Part shown: positions 1 to 6,440 of the stretch, in pieces
Numbering within the stretch: the first letter of the stretch is position 1
How the letters are laid out: each line of letters starts with the position of its first letter
Assembly (NCBI RefSeq): GCF_964229645.1
Contig: NZ_CAXREX010000216.1
Span: forward strand, 1 to 21,954
Reading direction: 5' to 3'
Length of the DNA: 21,954 nucleotides
From: Nioella sp964229645
Lineage (GTDB): Bacteria; Pseudomonadota; Alphaproteobacteria; Rhodobacterales; Rhodobacteraceae
The notes under the pieces: generated by a model
What the model was told of the DNA's origin: nothing
Seen by the model: the letters and a program-made list of their open reading frames with translations, nothing else
Databases searched by the model: none
Made by a program: the position numbers and the translations under genes

Positions 1-618
1 GCGGCTGCCCTCTTCGGGCAGGACCTTGGGGCACGGATCACGCTGGACAAGCACCTGCCGCACGCGGCCGGAATCGGGGGAGGGTCTGCGGATGCTGCGG
101 CAACCCTGCGCGGCCTGGCCCGTCTGTGGAACCGTCCCCTGCCCGGCCCCGACGCCTGTCTTTCCCTTGGGGCGGATGTGCCCGTTTGCCTGTCGACTGC
201 CCCGCAGCGGATGCGGGGGATCGGCGAGGACCTGACCCCGCTGCCCACCCTGCCCACGCTTCACGTGGTTCTGGTCAACCCGCGCGTGCCCGTGCCGACC
301 GGACCGGTCTTCAAGGCCCTGCCCCGCAAGGACAATCCGGCGATGGAGACCCCGACCTGGGCTGGCTTCGAAGGCTTTGTCGGCTGGCTCGCCCGCCAGA
401 GAAACGATCTCGAACCTGCCGCGATCGGCTTGGCCCCGGCAGTTGGAGACGCCTTGTCGGCACTTGCGGGAACCGGTGCAGCGCTGGCCAGGATGAGCGG
501 ATCGGGCGCCACCTGCTTTGGCCTCTACGAAAACCGGCACGCCGCAGACAAGGCCGCGCAAACCATCGCGGCAACGCGCCCTGACTGGTGGGTAGAAGCC
601 AGTGAAATCCTGGGGTGA
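1..618 (+). CDS. ispE: 4-diphosphocytidyl-2-C-methyl-D-erythritol kinase, C-terminal part
   Basis: The gene enters from the left edge in frame 1, so its start is missing; 205 codons remain of a family usually about 280 residues long. It belongs to the GHMP kinases. The ATP-binding glycine-rich motif is visible at residues 20-31 (LPHAAGIGGGSAD), and a late GSGAT motif (around codon 165) matches the third conserved GHMP motif. By family knowledge IspE phosphorylates CDP-methylerythritol in the MEP route to IPP and DMAPP in the cytoplasm. It is convergent with the polyprenyl diphosphate synthase gene, with 18 bases between the stops, so two isoprenoid genes sit end to end. I see no hairpin in that gap. 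The identity is firm because both motifs and the C-terminal layout agree. Confidence 0.93.
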   Translation, partial: AAALFGQDLGARITLDKHLPHAAGIGGGSADAAATLRGLARLWNRPLPGPDACLSLGADVPVCLSTAPQRMRGIGEDLTPLPTLPTLHVVLVNPRVPVPTGPVFKALPRKDNPAMETPTWAGFEGFVGWLARQRNDLEPAAIGLAPAVGDALSALAGTGAALARMSGSGATCFGLYENRHAADKAAQTIAATRPDWWVEASEILG

Positions 619-636
619 GGCCCCGAACCCCGCGCC

Positions 637-1638
637 CTAGCTGACGCGTTCCACCACGAAATCGGCGAGATCGGCCAGCATGTCGCGCAGCGGATGGTCC
701 GGCAGCACGCCAAGCGCCGCCTTCGCCTCGTCACGGTAGCGCAATGCCTCGGCGCGGGTGTCTTCCAACGCGCCGTGCTTGCGCAGCAGCGCCATCGCCG
801 TGTCGAGATCGCCTTCTTCTTGACGCCCCTTTTCGATGGTGCGCACCCAGAAGGCGCGCTCCTCGTCATCGGCCCTGGCGACGGCCTTGATGACCGGCAG
901 GGTCAGCTTGCGCTCTCGGAAATCATCGCCCGTGTTCTTGCCCATGGCCCCGGCGGCACCGCCGTAGTCCAGCAAGTCATCAACGACCTGGAAACTCATG
1001 CCGAGCGCATCACCGTAGCGCGCAAGCGCCTCGACCTGCGGCTCGGGCGCTCCAGCCACCACGCCGCCCACTTCGGTGGCCGCCTCGAACAGGGCGGCGG
1101 TCTTGCCCCGGATCACTTGCGTGTAGATCGCGGCGTCGGTGCGAAGGTCCTGCGCGGCTGTCAGTTGCAGCACTTCGCCTTCGGCAATGGTGGCCGACGC
1201 GTTGGACAGGATGTCCAGGATACGCAGCGATCCGCACTCCACCATCAACTGGAAGGACCGGGAAAACAGGTAGTCACCCACCAGCACGGAAGACTTGTTG
1301 TCCCACAGGAGGTTCGCCGTGGGCCTGCCGCGCCGCTGCTGGCTTTCGTCGACAACATCGTCGTGCAGAAGCGTGGCGGTGTGAATGAACTCGACCGTTG
1401 CCGCGAGCTTCTGGTGATCGGTGCCCGCGTAGCCGCAAAGCCGTGCCGCTGCCAGGGTCATCAGGGGGCGGATGCGCTTGCCGCCCGCCTCGACCAGATG
1501 TGCCGTTACCTCGGGAATCCGGGGCGCATGTTCGGACGCCATGCGCGTGCGGATCAGCGTGTTGACCGCCTCCATGTCATCGGCAAGGTAATCGCGCAGG
1601 CGGTCATGGGGCTTGGTCGCGGCGTCAGCAAGACTCAT
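637..1638 (-). CDS. Polyprenyl (probably decaprenyl) diphosphate synthase
   Basis: The 333-residue protein is a trans-isoprenyl diphosphate synthase. GGKRIRP (residues 52-58) binds the IPP diphosphate, the first Asp-rich motif DDVVD is at 93-97, and the second, DDLLD, is at 220-224, followed by the conserved G-K-N-T-G-D-D-F stretch near 233-240. Length and motifs are complete, so it should be active. In alphaproteobacteria this enzyme usually makes the C50 side chain of ubiquinone-10; chain length cannot be read with certainty from the sequence, so ddsA, ispB or sdsA are all possible names. It starts with ATG at 1638 without a strong ribosome site. Only 56 bases separate it from the divergent DUF2007 gene, so both promoters must share that short gap. 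Confidence 0.9.
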   Translation of the reverse strand: MSLADAATKPHDRLRDYLADDMEAVNTLIRTRMASEHAPRIPEVTAHLVEAGGKRIRPLMTLAAARLCGYAGTDHQKLAATVEFIHTATLLHDDVVDESQQRRGRPTANLLWDNKSSVLVGDYLFSRSFQLMVECGSLRILDILSNASATIAEGEVLQLTAAQDLRTDAAIYTQVIRGKTAALFEAATEVGGVVAGAPEPQVEALARYGDALGMSFQVVDDLLDYGGAAGAMGKNTGDDFRERKLTLPVIKAVARADDEERAFWVRTIEKGRQEEGDLDTAMALLRKHGALEDTRAEALRYRDEAKAALGVLPDHPLRDMLADLADFVVERVS

Positions 1639-1694
1639 GCGGGCGGGTATCCTTCTCTCGACAAGCGGGCGTCGTGGGCCTATCTGCCCATACC

Positions 1695-1913
1695 ATGAAA
1701 GAACTGTTACGCAGCACCGATCCGACCGTCATCGCCTTCGCCACGGCACTGTTGTCGGGCGAGGATATAGAGGTGTTCGAGTTGGACGTCCATATGAGCG
1801 TTCTGGAAGGCTCCATCGGGATTTTCCCCCGCCGCCTCATGGTCCGCGACGAGGACCTGATCGCCGCCGAGCGCGTGATGCGTGATAACGAGATCCCGCT
1901 CGGGCGGCCCTGA
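1695..1913 (+). CDS. DUF2007-family small protein
   Basis: This 72-residue protein starts with MKELLRS and matches my recollection of the DUF2007 (putative signal-transducing) family: a small fold with a conserved segment reading GSIGIFPRRLMV near residues 39-50. The exact role is unknown. I chose the ATG at 1695; a GTG at 1674 would add seven residues but gives no better ribosome site, and the family normally begins close to this ATG. There is no obvious Shine-Dalgarno sequence; instead a 5-bp inverted repeat (TGGGC 1675-1679, GCCCA 1686-1690) sits just before the ATG. The stop codon is immediately followed by the ATG of the methyltransferase gene, so the two are very likely translated from one mRNA. 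Confidence 0.78.
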   Translation: MKELLRSTDPTVIAFATALLSGEDIEVFELDVHMSVLEGSIGIFPRRLMVRDEDLIAAERVMRDNEIPLGRP

Positions 1914-2669
1914 ATGGCCTGGGACGACGACCAACTGACCCATGATGCCTTTCTGGGTGGCCGGGTGCATGCCTGGCAGCCCCGCGCGGGCTACAGGGCG
2001 GCGACCGACCCCGTTTTGCTGGCCGCAGCGACAGAAGCAACGCCCGGGCAGTCGGTGCTGGAACTTGGCTGCGGGGCGGGCGTGGCGCTCTTGTGCCTGT
2101 CCGCGCGCGTGCCGGGGCTTTCCCTGGCTGGTGTGGAGCGGCAGGAAGACTACGCTGACCTGGCCCGGCGCAACCTGGGCGCACAGGCCGGGATCGAGAC
2201 CGCCGACCTTGCCGATCTTCCTGCTTCGATGCGCCAACAAACGTATCACCATGTGATCGCCAATCCGCCCTACTACCCCCTTGGCGGTGGAACCGCCGCA
2301 AGTAATCCGGGCCGCGAAGCGGCGCTGCGCACGGAAACACCGCTGGAGACCTGGGTTGATGTGGCCGCACGACGCCTTGCCCCCAAGGGCTGGCTGACAA
2401 TGATCCAGCTGGCCGAACGCCTGCCCGAGATCATGGCCGCACTCCACCCCCGGCTCGGATCCATCGCCCTGCGCCCGATCGCGGGCCGGGATGGCCGCCA
2501 TGCAGGCCGCGTGCTGATCCGGGCCCGCAAGGGCGGGCGAAGCCCGTTCGTTTTGCTGCCCCCCCTTGTGATGCACGAGGGCCTTTCGCATACGGACGAC
2601 GGGGACAGCTACGCGCCCCGAGCAAGCGCCATCCTGCGTGACGGTGCCGCCTTGCCCTGGGACGAATAA
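1914..2669 (+). CDS. TrmN6-type class I methyltransferase (COG4123)
   Basis: The 251-residue protein has a Rossmann-type SAM-binding motif (LELGCGAG, residues 49-56) and the N6-adenine methyltransferase motif NPPYY (117-121). Together with the opening that includes RVHAWQPRAGYRAATDPVLLA this fits the family of tRNA1(Val) adenine-37 N6-methyltransferases and their relatives. The likely reaction is SAM-dependent methylation of adenine in a tRNA; the exact substrate is inferred from the family and not proven here. It starts with ATG one base after the TGA of the DUF2007 gene, which implies translational coupling. No terminator hairpin is evident after its stop at 2669. Confidence 0.8.
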   Translation: MAWDDDQLTHDAFLGGRVHAWQPRAGYRAATDPVLLAAATEATPGQSVLELGCGAGVALLCLSARVPGLSLAGVERQEDYADLARRNLGAQAGIETADLADLPASMRQQTYHHVIANPPYYPLGGGTAASNPGREAALRTETPLETWVDVAARRLAPKGWLTMIQLAERLPEIMAALHPRLGSIALRPIAGRDGRHAGRVLIRARKGGRSPFVLLPPLVMHEGLSHTDDGDSYAPRASAILRDGAALPWDE

Positions 2670-2779
2670 GCGGCCTTTCGCGACATTCCGACAATGCTGC
2701 GCAGGCTTTGCGTGACACGACTCGGAAACCGTGCTCTCCTTGTCATCGGAACGTCACACATCAGAGAGGAGGACATTGC

Positions 2780-2944
2780 ATGTCGGTTGGTGCTCATCTT
2801 CAGGAACTCAAGAAGAAACACGAGACCCTCTCGCGAAAGGTAGAAGAAATCCAACGCAGCCCCGGGACGACTGATTTCGACATCCAGGAACTGAAGAAGC
2901 AGAAACTGCGCCTGAAGGAAGAGATCGCGCGCCTCGACGCCTGA
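2780..2944 (+). CDS. DUF465 / YdcH-like short coiled-coil protein
   Basis: This 54-residue protein begins MSVGAHLQELKKKHETL and is almost entirely charged heptad-like helix (two helices separated around PGTTDF, residues 27-32), as in the DUF465/YdcH family common in alphaproteobacteria. The molecular role is unknown. The start at 2780 is set by a strong ribosome site (GAGAGGAGG, around 2763-2772); an upstream in-frame ATG at 2708 would add 24 residues unlike the family. It lies 110 bases after the methyltransferase gene, enough for its own promoter, but I cannot point to clear -35/-10 boxes. It is convergent with the LysR gene. Confidence 0.85.
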   Translation: MSVGAHLQELKKKHETLSRKVEEIQRSPGTTDFDIQELKKQKLRLKEEIARLDA

Positions 2945-2961
2945 TCCGATCCGGGAAACAA

Positions 2962-2986
2962 GAGGCTGCGATCAACGCGCAGCCTC
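2962..2986 (-). terminator. Hairpin terminator of the LysR gene
   Basis: A perfect 9-bp stem (GAGGCTGCG 2962-2970, CGCAGCCTC 2978-2986) with a 7-base loop lies at the end of the LysR gene. In the minus direction it is followed by TTGTTT, so it reads as a Rho-independent terminator for that gene. The LysR stop codon (2972-2974) lies in the loop. On the plus strand it is followed by GC-rich sequence, so it is not a good terminator for the DUF465 gene. Confidence 0.6.
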
Positions 2987-3919
2987 GCCCGCCGCTAGGA
3001 ATTGCCTACCCTCACGGTAGGGCTCTAGGTCTTTTACTTGCTCTGAAATCCATTGCCGGAGCGCCTTGATCTGCGGGCGTTCCTCCATCCCTTTTGAACA
3101 CACGAAGCGGTAATGCGCTTCTGTTGTCAGGGCCAGCGCGAAGGGCGCGACAAGCCGCCCCTCGGCCAGGTCCTTTTGAGCCAGCGAGATCCGCCCGAGA
3201 ACCACACCAGCCCCTGCCGCTGCAGCGTCAATAGCATGATCGGCCTGCGAAAATCTTGCGCCGCCTCCGCCCGGCGCGGGAAGACCCGCCGCGCGGAACC
3301 AGGCGGACCAGTCGAGCGGCGGATTGAGGAACCGGATATCGTCCTGGTGCAGCAAGGGGGCGGTCAGCAGGGCCTCGGGCGTCCGGTAGCGTTGTGCAAG
3401 ATCGGGATGCATCATGGGTGTCATCCATTCCCGGATCAGCGGTTCGGAAAACAACCCCTCGTCTCCCCCGGCCAGCCCAAAGCGAATGGCCGCATCCACA
3501 TTGTCCCTGTCAAAATCCAGAAGCCGTAGAGTCGCCGAAAAGCGGAGCTCGATATCGGGATGAGCCTGTGCGAAGGCGAAAATCCTCGGTGCCAGCCACT
3601 TTGCCGTAAAGGCCGGCCCGGCCGTGATGGTCAGGCTGGCCGTATCGGTCAGCCGTCGGGCGGACCGCCACGCCGCCCGAAGGGTGGCAAAGCCCTCCTC
3701 GGCTCCGGGCGCCAGCACGCGTCCGGCCTCTGTCAACTCGACAGCCCGGTTCAGGCGGCGAAAAAGCAGGGCGCCCAGATGCTCTTCCAGGGACTTGATC
3801 TGGAAACTGAGCGCCGCAGGGGTCACGTTCAACTCCTCTGCGGCCTTGGCAAAACTCAGGTGGCGCGCGGCTGCATCGAAGGCGCGCATAGCGGTAAGCG
3901 GAGGTAGGCGATCAGACAT
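2972..3919 (-). CDS. LysR-family transcriptional regulator (GcvA-like)
   Basis: The 315-residue protein has an N-terminal winged helix-turn-helix (about residues 7-66, with AFDAAARHLSFAKAAEELNV then TPAALSFQIKSLEEHLG) followed by a LysR substrate-binding domain (about 93-300). The opening PLTAMRAFDAAARHLSF is typical of the GcvA subgroup. It is a cytoplasmic regulator whose effector and targets cannot be read from the sequence. The divergent small ORF at 4028 is the natural candidate target. An inverted repeat TTTCAG-N15-CTGAAA (3919-3945) overlaps its start codon and could be an autoregulatory site. No clear ribosome site precedes the ATG at 3919. Confidence 0.92.
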   Translation of the reverse strand: MSDRLPPLTAMRAFDAAARHLSFAKAAEELNVTPAALSFQIKSLEEHLGALLFRRLNRAVELTEAGRVLAPGAEEGFATLRAAWRSARRLTDTASLTITAGPAFTAKWLAPRIFAFAQAHPDIELRFSATLRLLDFDRDNVDAAIRFGLAGGDEGLFSEPLIREWMTPMMHPDLAQRYRTPEALLTAPLLHQDDIRFLNPPLDWSAWFRAAGLPAPGGGGARFSQADHAIDAAAAGAGVVLGRISLAQKDLAEGRLVAPFALALTTEAHYRFVCSKGMEERPQIKALRQWISEQVKDLEPYREGRQFLAAGEAAR

Positions 3920-4020
3920 TTCAGTTAAGTATTTCTTTTCTGAAAGCGCGTAAAGTCTCGTTTGTTCTTATTATTGTTAGAGATCATCTTGGCATCAGAT
4001 CAATTATTCTCTTCAAAGGA
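3919..4020. promoter_or_regulatory. AT-rich divergent promoter region between the LysR gene and a small ORF
   Basis: This stretch is much richer in A and T than the neighbouring coding DNA. It holds the inverted repeat TTTCAG (3919-3924) / CTGAAA (3940-3945), spaced 15 bases, which could be a LysR operator, and several T-rich tracts at 3960-3980. A good ribosome site for the small ORF (AAAGGA, 4015-4020) closes the region. I could not fix -35/-10 boxes with confidence. Confidence 0.4.
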
Positions 4021-4027
4021 CGCCCCC

Positions 4028-4204
4028 ATGCATGAAGCTACCACCCAAGCGCATATTCGCCGCGGCATTGACAAAGCCCATATCGAACGCGCCGCCGCGT
4101 TTCGCCATCTGATCGCCTTGCTGAACCCGTTCGGTCGCATGCAGGCACAAAAAGACCCCCGCCCCGAAGGGCGAGGGTCCGATCTGCAAGGCTGTGCTGC
4201 TTAG
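4028..4204 (+). CDS. Small hypothetical protein divergent from the LysR gene
   Basis: A 58-residue reading frame starts with MHEATTQAHIRRGIDKAHI. I do not recognise the family. The first 35 residues look like one or two amphipathic helices rich in Ala, His, Arg and Ile; the last 18 (from about residue 40) are polar and overlap the phaB terminator, so they may not be under selection. Support for it being real comes from the ribosome site AAAGGA seven bases upstream, the AT-rich promoter-like region, and the divergent LysR gene, an arrangement typical of a regulator and its target. An in-frame upstream ATG at 3962 lacks such a site. Its stop overlaps the phaB stop by four bases. It has no clear membrane segment or signal peptide. 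Confidence 0.5.
   Translation: MHEATTQAHIRRGIDKAHIERAAAFRHLIALLNPFGRMQAQKDPRPEGRGSDLQGCAA
4154..4179 (-). terminator. Rho-independent terminator after phaB
   Basis: An 11-position stem with one C-A mismatch (GACCC-C-CGCCC paired with GGGCG-A-GGGTC) and a CGAA tetraloop lies about 22 bases past the phaB stop. In the minus direction it is followed by TTTTTG. This is a textbook intrinsic terminator for phaB and it lies within the end of the small plus-strand ORF. Confidence 0.85.
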
Positions 4205-4926
4205 ACGAAGAACTGCGCGCCGTTGGCGGAGATGGTCGAGCCGTTGATGAAACCGGCATCGTCAGAGGCCAGGAACACCACGCAGCGTGCGATCTCCTCG
4301 GGCTCGCCAAGACGACCAGCCGGGATCTGCGGAATGATGCGTTCGTTCAGAACCTTCTCGGGGATCGCGCGGACCATTTCGGTGCCAATATAGCCGGGGC
4401 AGATCGCGTTTGCGGTGATGCCCTTGGCTGCGCCTTCCTGGGCCAGCGACTTGACGATGCCGAGGTCGCCGGCCTTGGTGGCGGCGTAGTTGACCTGGCC
4501 GGCCTGGCCCTTCTGGCCATTGATCGACGAAATCACGATCACGCGGCCAAAGCCACGGTCGCGCATGCCCGGCCAAACGGGGCGCACGGTGTTGAACACG
4601 CCGGTCAGGTTGGTGGCGACGACCTTGTTCCACTGCTCGGGCGTCATCTTGTGGAAGAAGCCGTCCCAGGTGATGCCCGCGTTGGCCACGACCACGTCGA
4701 CAGGGCCGAGGTCAGCTTCGACCTTGGCGATGCCTTCGGCGGACGAGTCGTAATCGGCCACGTCCCACTTGTAGGTCTTGATGCCGGTTTCGGCGGTGAA
4801 GGCGGCGGCCTTCTCGTCATTGCCGGCATAGGTGGCGGCGACTTCGTAGCCTTCGGCCTTCAGCGCCTTGGAAATGGCTTCCCCGATGCCGCGGGTGCCG
4901 CCGGTAACAAGTGCAACTCTTGCCAT
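4201..4926 (-). CDS. phaB: Acetoacetyl-CoA reductase (NADPH)
   Basis: The 241-residue protein is a short-chain dehydrogenase/reductase with the cofactor motif GGTRGIG (residues 9-15), NAG at 82-84, and the catalytic set S134, Y147 and K151. The segment around 132-147 (INGQKGQAGQVNY) is characteristic of PhaB. It reduces acetoacetyl-CoA to (R)-3-hydroxybutyryl-CoA for polyhydroxybutyrate synthesis in the cytoplasm. I placed the start at the ATG at 4926, which has GGAGAA just upstream; an in-frame TTG at 4938 is inside that ribosome site. phaA lies 169 bases upstream on the same strand, but a hairpin at 5041-5060 separates them, so phaB may have its own promoter. A strong terminator follows. 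Confidence 0.95.
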   Translation of the reverse strand: MARVALVTGGTRGIGEAISKALKAEGYEVAATYAGNDEKAAAFTAETGIKTYKWDVADYDSSAEGIAKVEADLGPVDVVVANAGITWDGFFHKMTPEQWNKVVATNLTGVFNTVRPVWPGMRDRGFGRVIVISSINGQKGQAGQVNYAATKAGDLGIVKSLAQEGAAKGITANAICPGYIGTEMVRAIPEKVLNERIIPQIPAGRLGEPEEIARCVVFLASDDAGFINGSTISANGAQFFV

Positions 4927-4972
4927 GATCTTCTCCAATCTGGTGTGTCCGGTTGGTAACTCTGTTATTCAC

Positions 4973-5022
4973 TTGCTGCAGTTTGCGCAATATTGTTTCG
5001 CGGATGTTTTGCCGCAGCTGCG
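4973..5022. promoter_or_regulatory. TGC/GCA-rich palindromes upstream of phaB
   Basis: The phaB leader carries a cluster of short palindromes: CTGCAG (4976-4981), TTGCGCAA (4983-4990) and CGCAGCTGCG (5013-5022). They resemble the TGC/GCA-rich sites described for the PHB regulator PhaR in related bacteria, but none is an exact CTGC-N3/4-GCAG match. On the minus strand a weak promoter-like TTGCGC followed by ATAACA also falls here. The assignment is tentative. Confidence 0.3.
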
Positions 5023-5040
5023 AAGGTCCCTGAAGGAAAA

Positions 5041-5060
5041 GGGCGCCTCACCGGGCGCCC
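5041..5060 (-). terminator. Hairpin terminator between phaA and phaB
   Basis: A perfect 7-bp GC stem (GGGCGCC 5041-5047, GGCGCCC 5054-5060) with a 6-base loop lies 35 bases past the phaA stop. In the minus direction it is followed by TTTTCC. It could end phaA transcription fully or reduce read-through into phaB. Confidence 0.65.
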
Positions 5061-5095
5061 TGTTATGTCTCTTTTCTCGTCCGGGGCGCGCGCGA

Positions 5096-6271
5096 TCAGG
5101 GACGCTCGACGCAGAGCGCCACGCCCATGCCGCCACCGATGCAGAGGGTTGCAAGGCCCTTCTTGGCACCACGGCGCTGCATTTCGAAGAGCAGCGTGTT
5201 GAGCACGCGGGCACCCGACGCACCGATCGGGTGACCGATGGCGATGGCGCCGCCGTTCACGTTCACGATCGCCGGATCCCAGCCCATGTCCTTGTTCACG
5301 GCACAGGCCTGCGCGGCGAAGGCTTCGTTGGCTTCGACGAGGTCAAGGTCCTCGACCTTCCAGCCTGCCTTGGCGAGCGCCTTGCGCGATGCGTAGATCG
5401 GGCCCACGCCCATGATGCGCGGGTCGAGCCCGGCCGTGGCGTAGGACGCGATGCGGGCCAGGGGCTCGATACCGCGCTTCTCGGCCTCATCAGCCGACAT
5501 CAGCAGGGCACCGGCGGCACCGTCATTGAGGCCCGATGCGTTGGCTGCGGTCACCGAGCCATCCTTGGTGAAGGCCGGGCGCAGTTTCTGCATGGCTTCC
5601 ATGGTGGCGCCGTGACGAATGTATTCATCGCTGTCGACAATGATGTCGCCCTTGCGGGTCTTGATGGTCACCGGGGTGATCTCGTCCGCGAACTTGCCAG
5701 CTTTCTGGGCGGCCTCGGCCTTGTTTTGCGAGGCAACGGCGAATTCGTCCTGCATCTCGCGGCTGATCTGCCACTGCTCGGCAACGTTCTCGGCGGTCTG
5801 GCCCATGTGGTAGCCGTTGAACGCGTCCCACAGGCCGTCCTTGATCATGGTGTCGATGTATTTCATGTCACCCATCTTCTGGCCTTGGCGAAGGGCGGCG
5901 CAGTGGGGCGAGAGCGACATGTTTTCCTGGCCACCGGCGGCGACGATCGAGGCATCGCCCAGCATGATGTGCTGCGCGGCCAGCGCGACGGCGCGCAGGC
6001 CCGAGCCGCAAACCTGGTTGATGCCCCAGGCCGCGCTTTCCTGCGGGAAGCCAGCGGCGATATGGGCCTGGCGGGCGGGGTTCTGGCCCTGACCGGCGGT
6101 CAGCACCTGGCCGAGGATGGTTTCGGACACGTCGGCCTTGTCGACACCGGCGCGCTCCACCAGGGCGTTCAGGACGGTAGCGCCCAGCTCATGCGCGGGG
6201 GTGTTGGCGTAAGAGCCGAGAAAGCTCCCGACGGCGGTGCGTGCAGCAGAGGCAATGACGACATTGGTCAT
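5096..6271 (-). CDS. phaA: Acetyl-CoA acetyltransferase (beta-ketothiolase)
   Basis: The 391-residue protein has the complete thiolase catalytic set: nucleophile C88 in NQVCGSGLRA, H347 in GGAIAIGHPIGASGAR, and C377 in CIGGGMG. Length is typical of biosynthetic thiolases. It condenses two acetyl-CoA into acetoacetyl-CoA, which PhaB then reduces to the PHB monomer; it can also run in the degradative direction. The ATG at 6271 is preceded by AAGGGATC, an acceptable ribosome site. The 169-base upstream gap holds a long inverted repeat with a PhaR-like motif and a candidate promoter. The PHB synthase gene phaC is not in this window. Confidence 0.96.
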   Translation of the reverse strand: MTNVVIASAARTAVGSFLGSYANTPAHELGATVLNALVERAGVDKADVSETILGQVLTAGQGQNPARQAHIAAGFPQESAAWGINQVCGSGLRAVALAAQHIMLGDASIVAAGGQENMSLSPHCAALRQGQKMGDMKYIDTMIKDGLWDAFNGYHMGQTAENVAEQWQISREMQDEFAVASQNKAEAAQKAGKFADEITPVTIKTRKGDIIVDSDEYIRHGATMEAMQKLRPAFTKDGSVTAANASGLNDGAAGALLMSADEAEKRGIEPLARIASYATAGLDPRIMGVGPIYASRKALAKAGWKVEDLDLVEANEAFAAQACAVNKDMGWDPAIVNVNGGAIAIGHPIGASGARVLNTLLFEMQRRGAKKGLATLCIGGGMGVALCVERP

Positions 6272-6353
6272 GTCAGATCCCTTTTCGATTTCTTCGAGTC
6301 ATCCGGACGGGCAGGCCCGACTCGGCGCGACGGAAAGGTTGCGGTTACGCAGG

Positions 6354-6382
6354 GTCATAGTGTGCCCGCGTATACAGAACAA
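6354..6382 (-). promoter_or_regulatory. Candidate promoter of phaA
   Basis: Read on the minus strand, TTGTTC (6377-6382) and TATGAC (6354-6359) are separated by 17 bases, the standard spacing, with three and four matches to the -35 and -10 consensus. It lies directly downstream of the palindrome GACACGGTGTC (6385-6395) and of the long inverted repeat. The match is weak. Confidence 0.3.
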
Positions 6383-6395
6383 CTGACACGGTGTC

Positions 6396-6439
6396 TCATG
6401 CTGCGGTGCAGATCAACCGTCGATTGCACCGCAGCATGA
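6396..6439. repeat. 15-bp inverted repeat with a PhaR-like CTGC-N3-GCAG motif
   Basis: The arms (6396-6410 and 6425-6439) are perfect over 15 bp, with a 14-base centre. The left arm with its first centre base contains CTGCGGTGCAG (6401-6411), an exact CTGC-N3-GCAG, the consensus I recall for PhaR of Rhodobacter sphaeroides. The repeat begins one base after the EAL stop codon on the minus strand, so it could also form a terminator hairpin, but no T-run follows. Either a phaA operator or an EAL-gene 3' hairpin, or both. Confidence 0.7.
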
Positions 6440-6440
6440 T

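Noticed and set aside
1639..1671. GCGGGCG twice in the gap between the prenyl synthase and DUF2007 genes
   Set aside because: Seven GC-only bases repeated 26 apart are expected by chance in this high-GC DNA.
1707..2591. A 294-codon minus-strand frame opposite the methyltransferase
   Set aside because: The plus-strand methyltransferase has clear SAM and NPPY motifs, so the antisense frame is a shadow.
4927..4938. TTG start for phaB adding four residues
   Set aside because: The TTG lies in the GGAGAA ribosome site that serves the ATG at 4926.
4868..6439. A 523-codon plus-strand open frame opposite phaA
   Set aside because: phaA has its full catalytic set on the minus strand; the antisense frame has no recognisable motifs or ribosome site.
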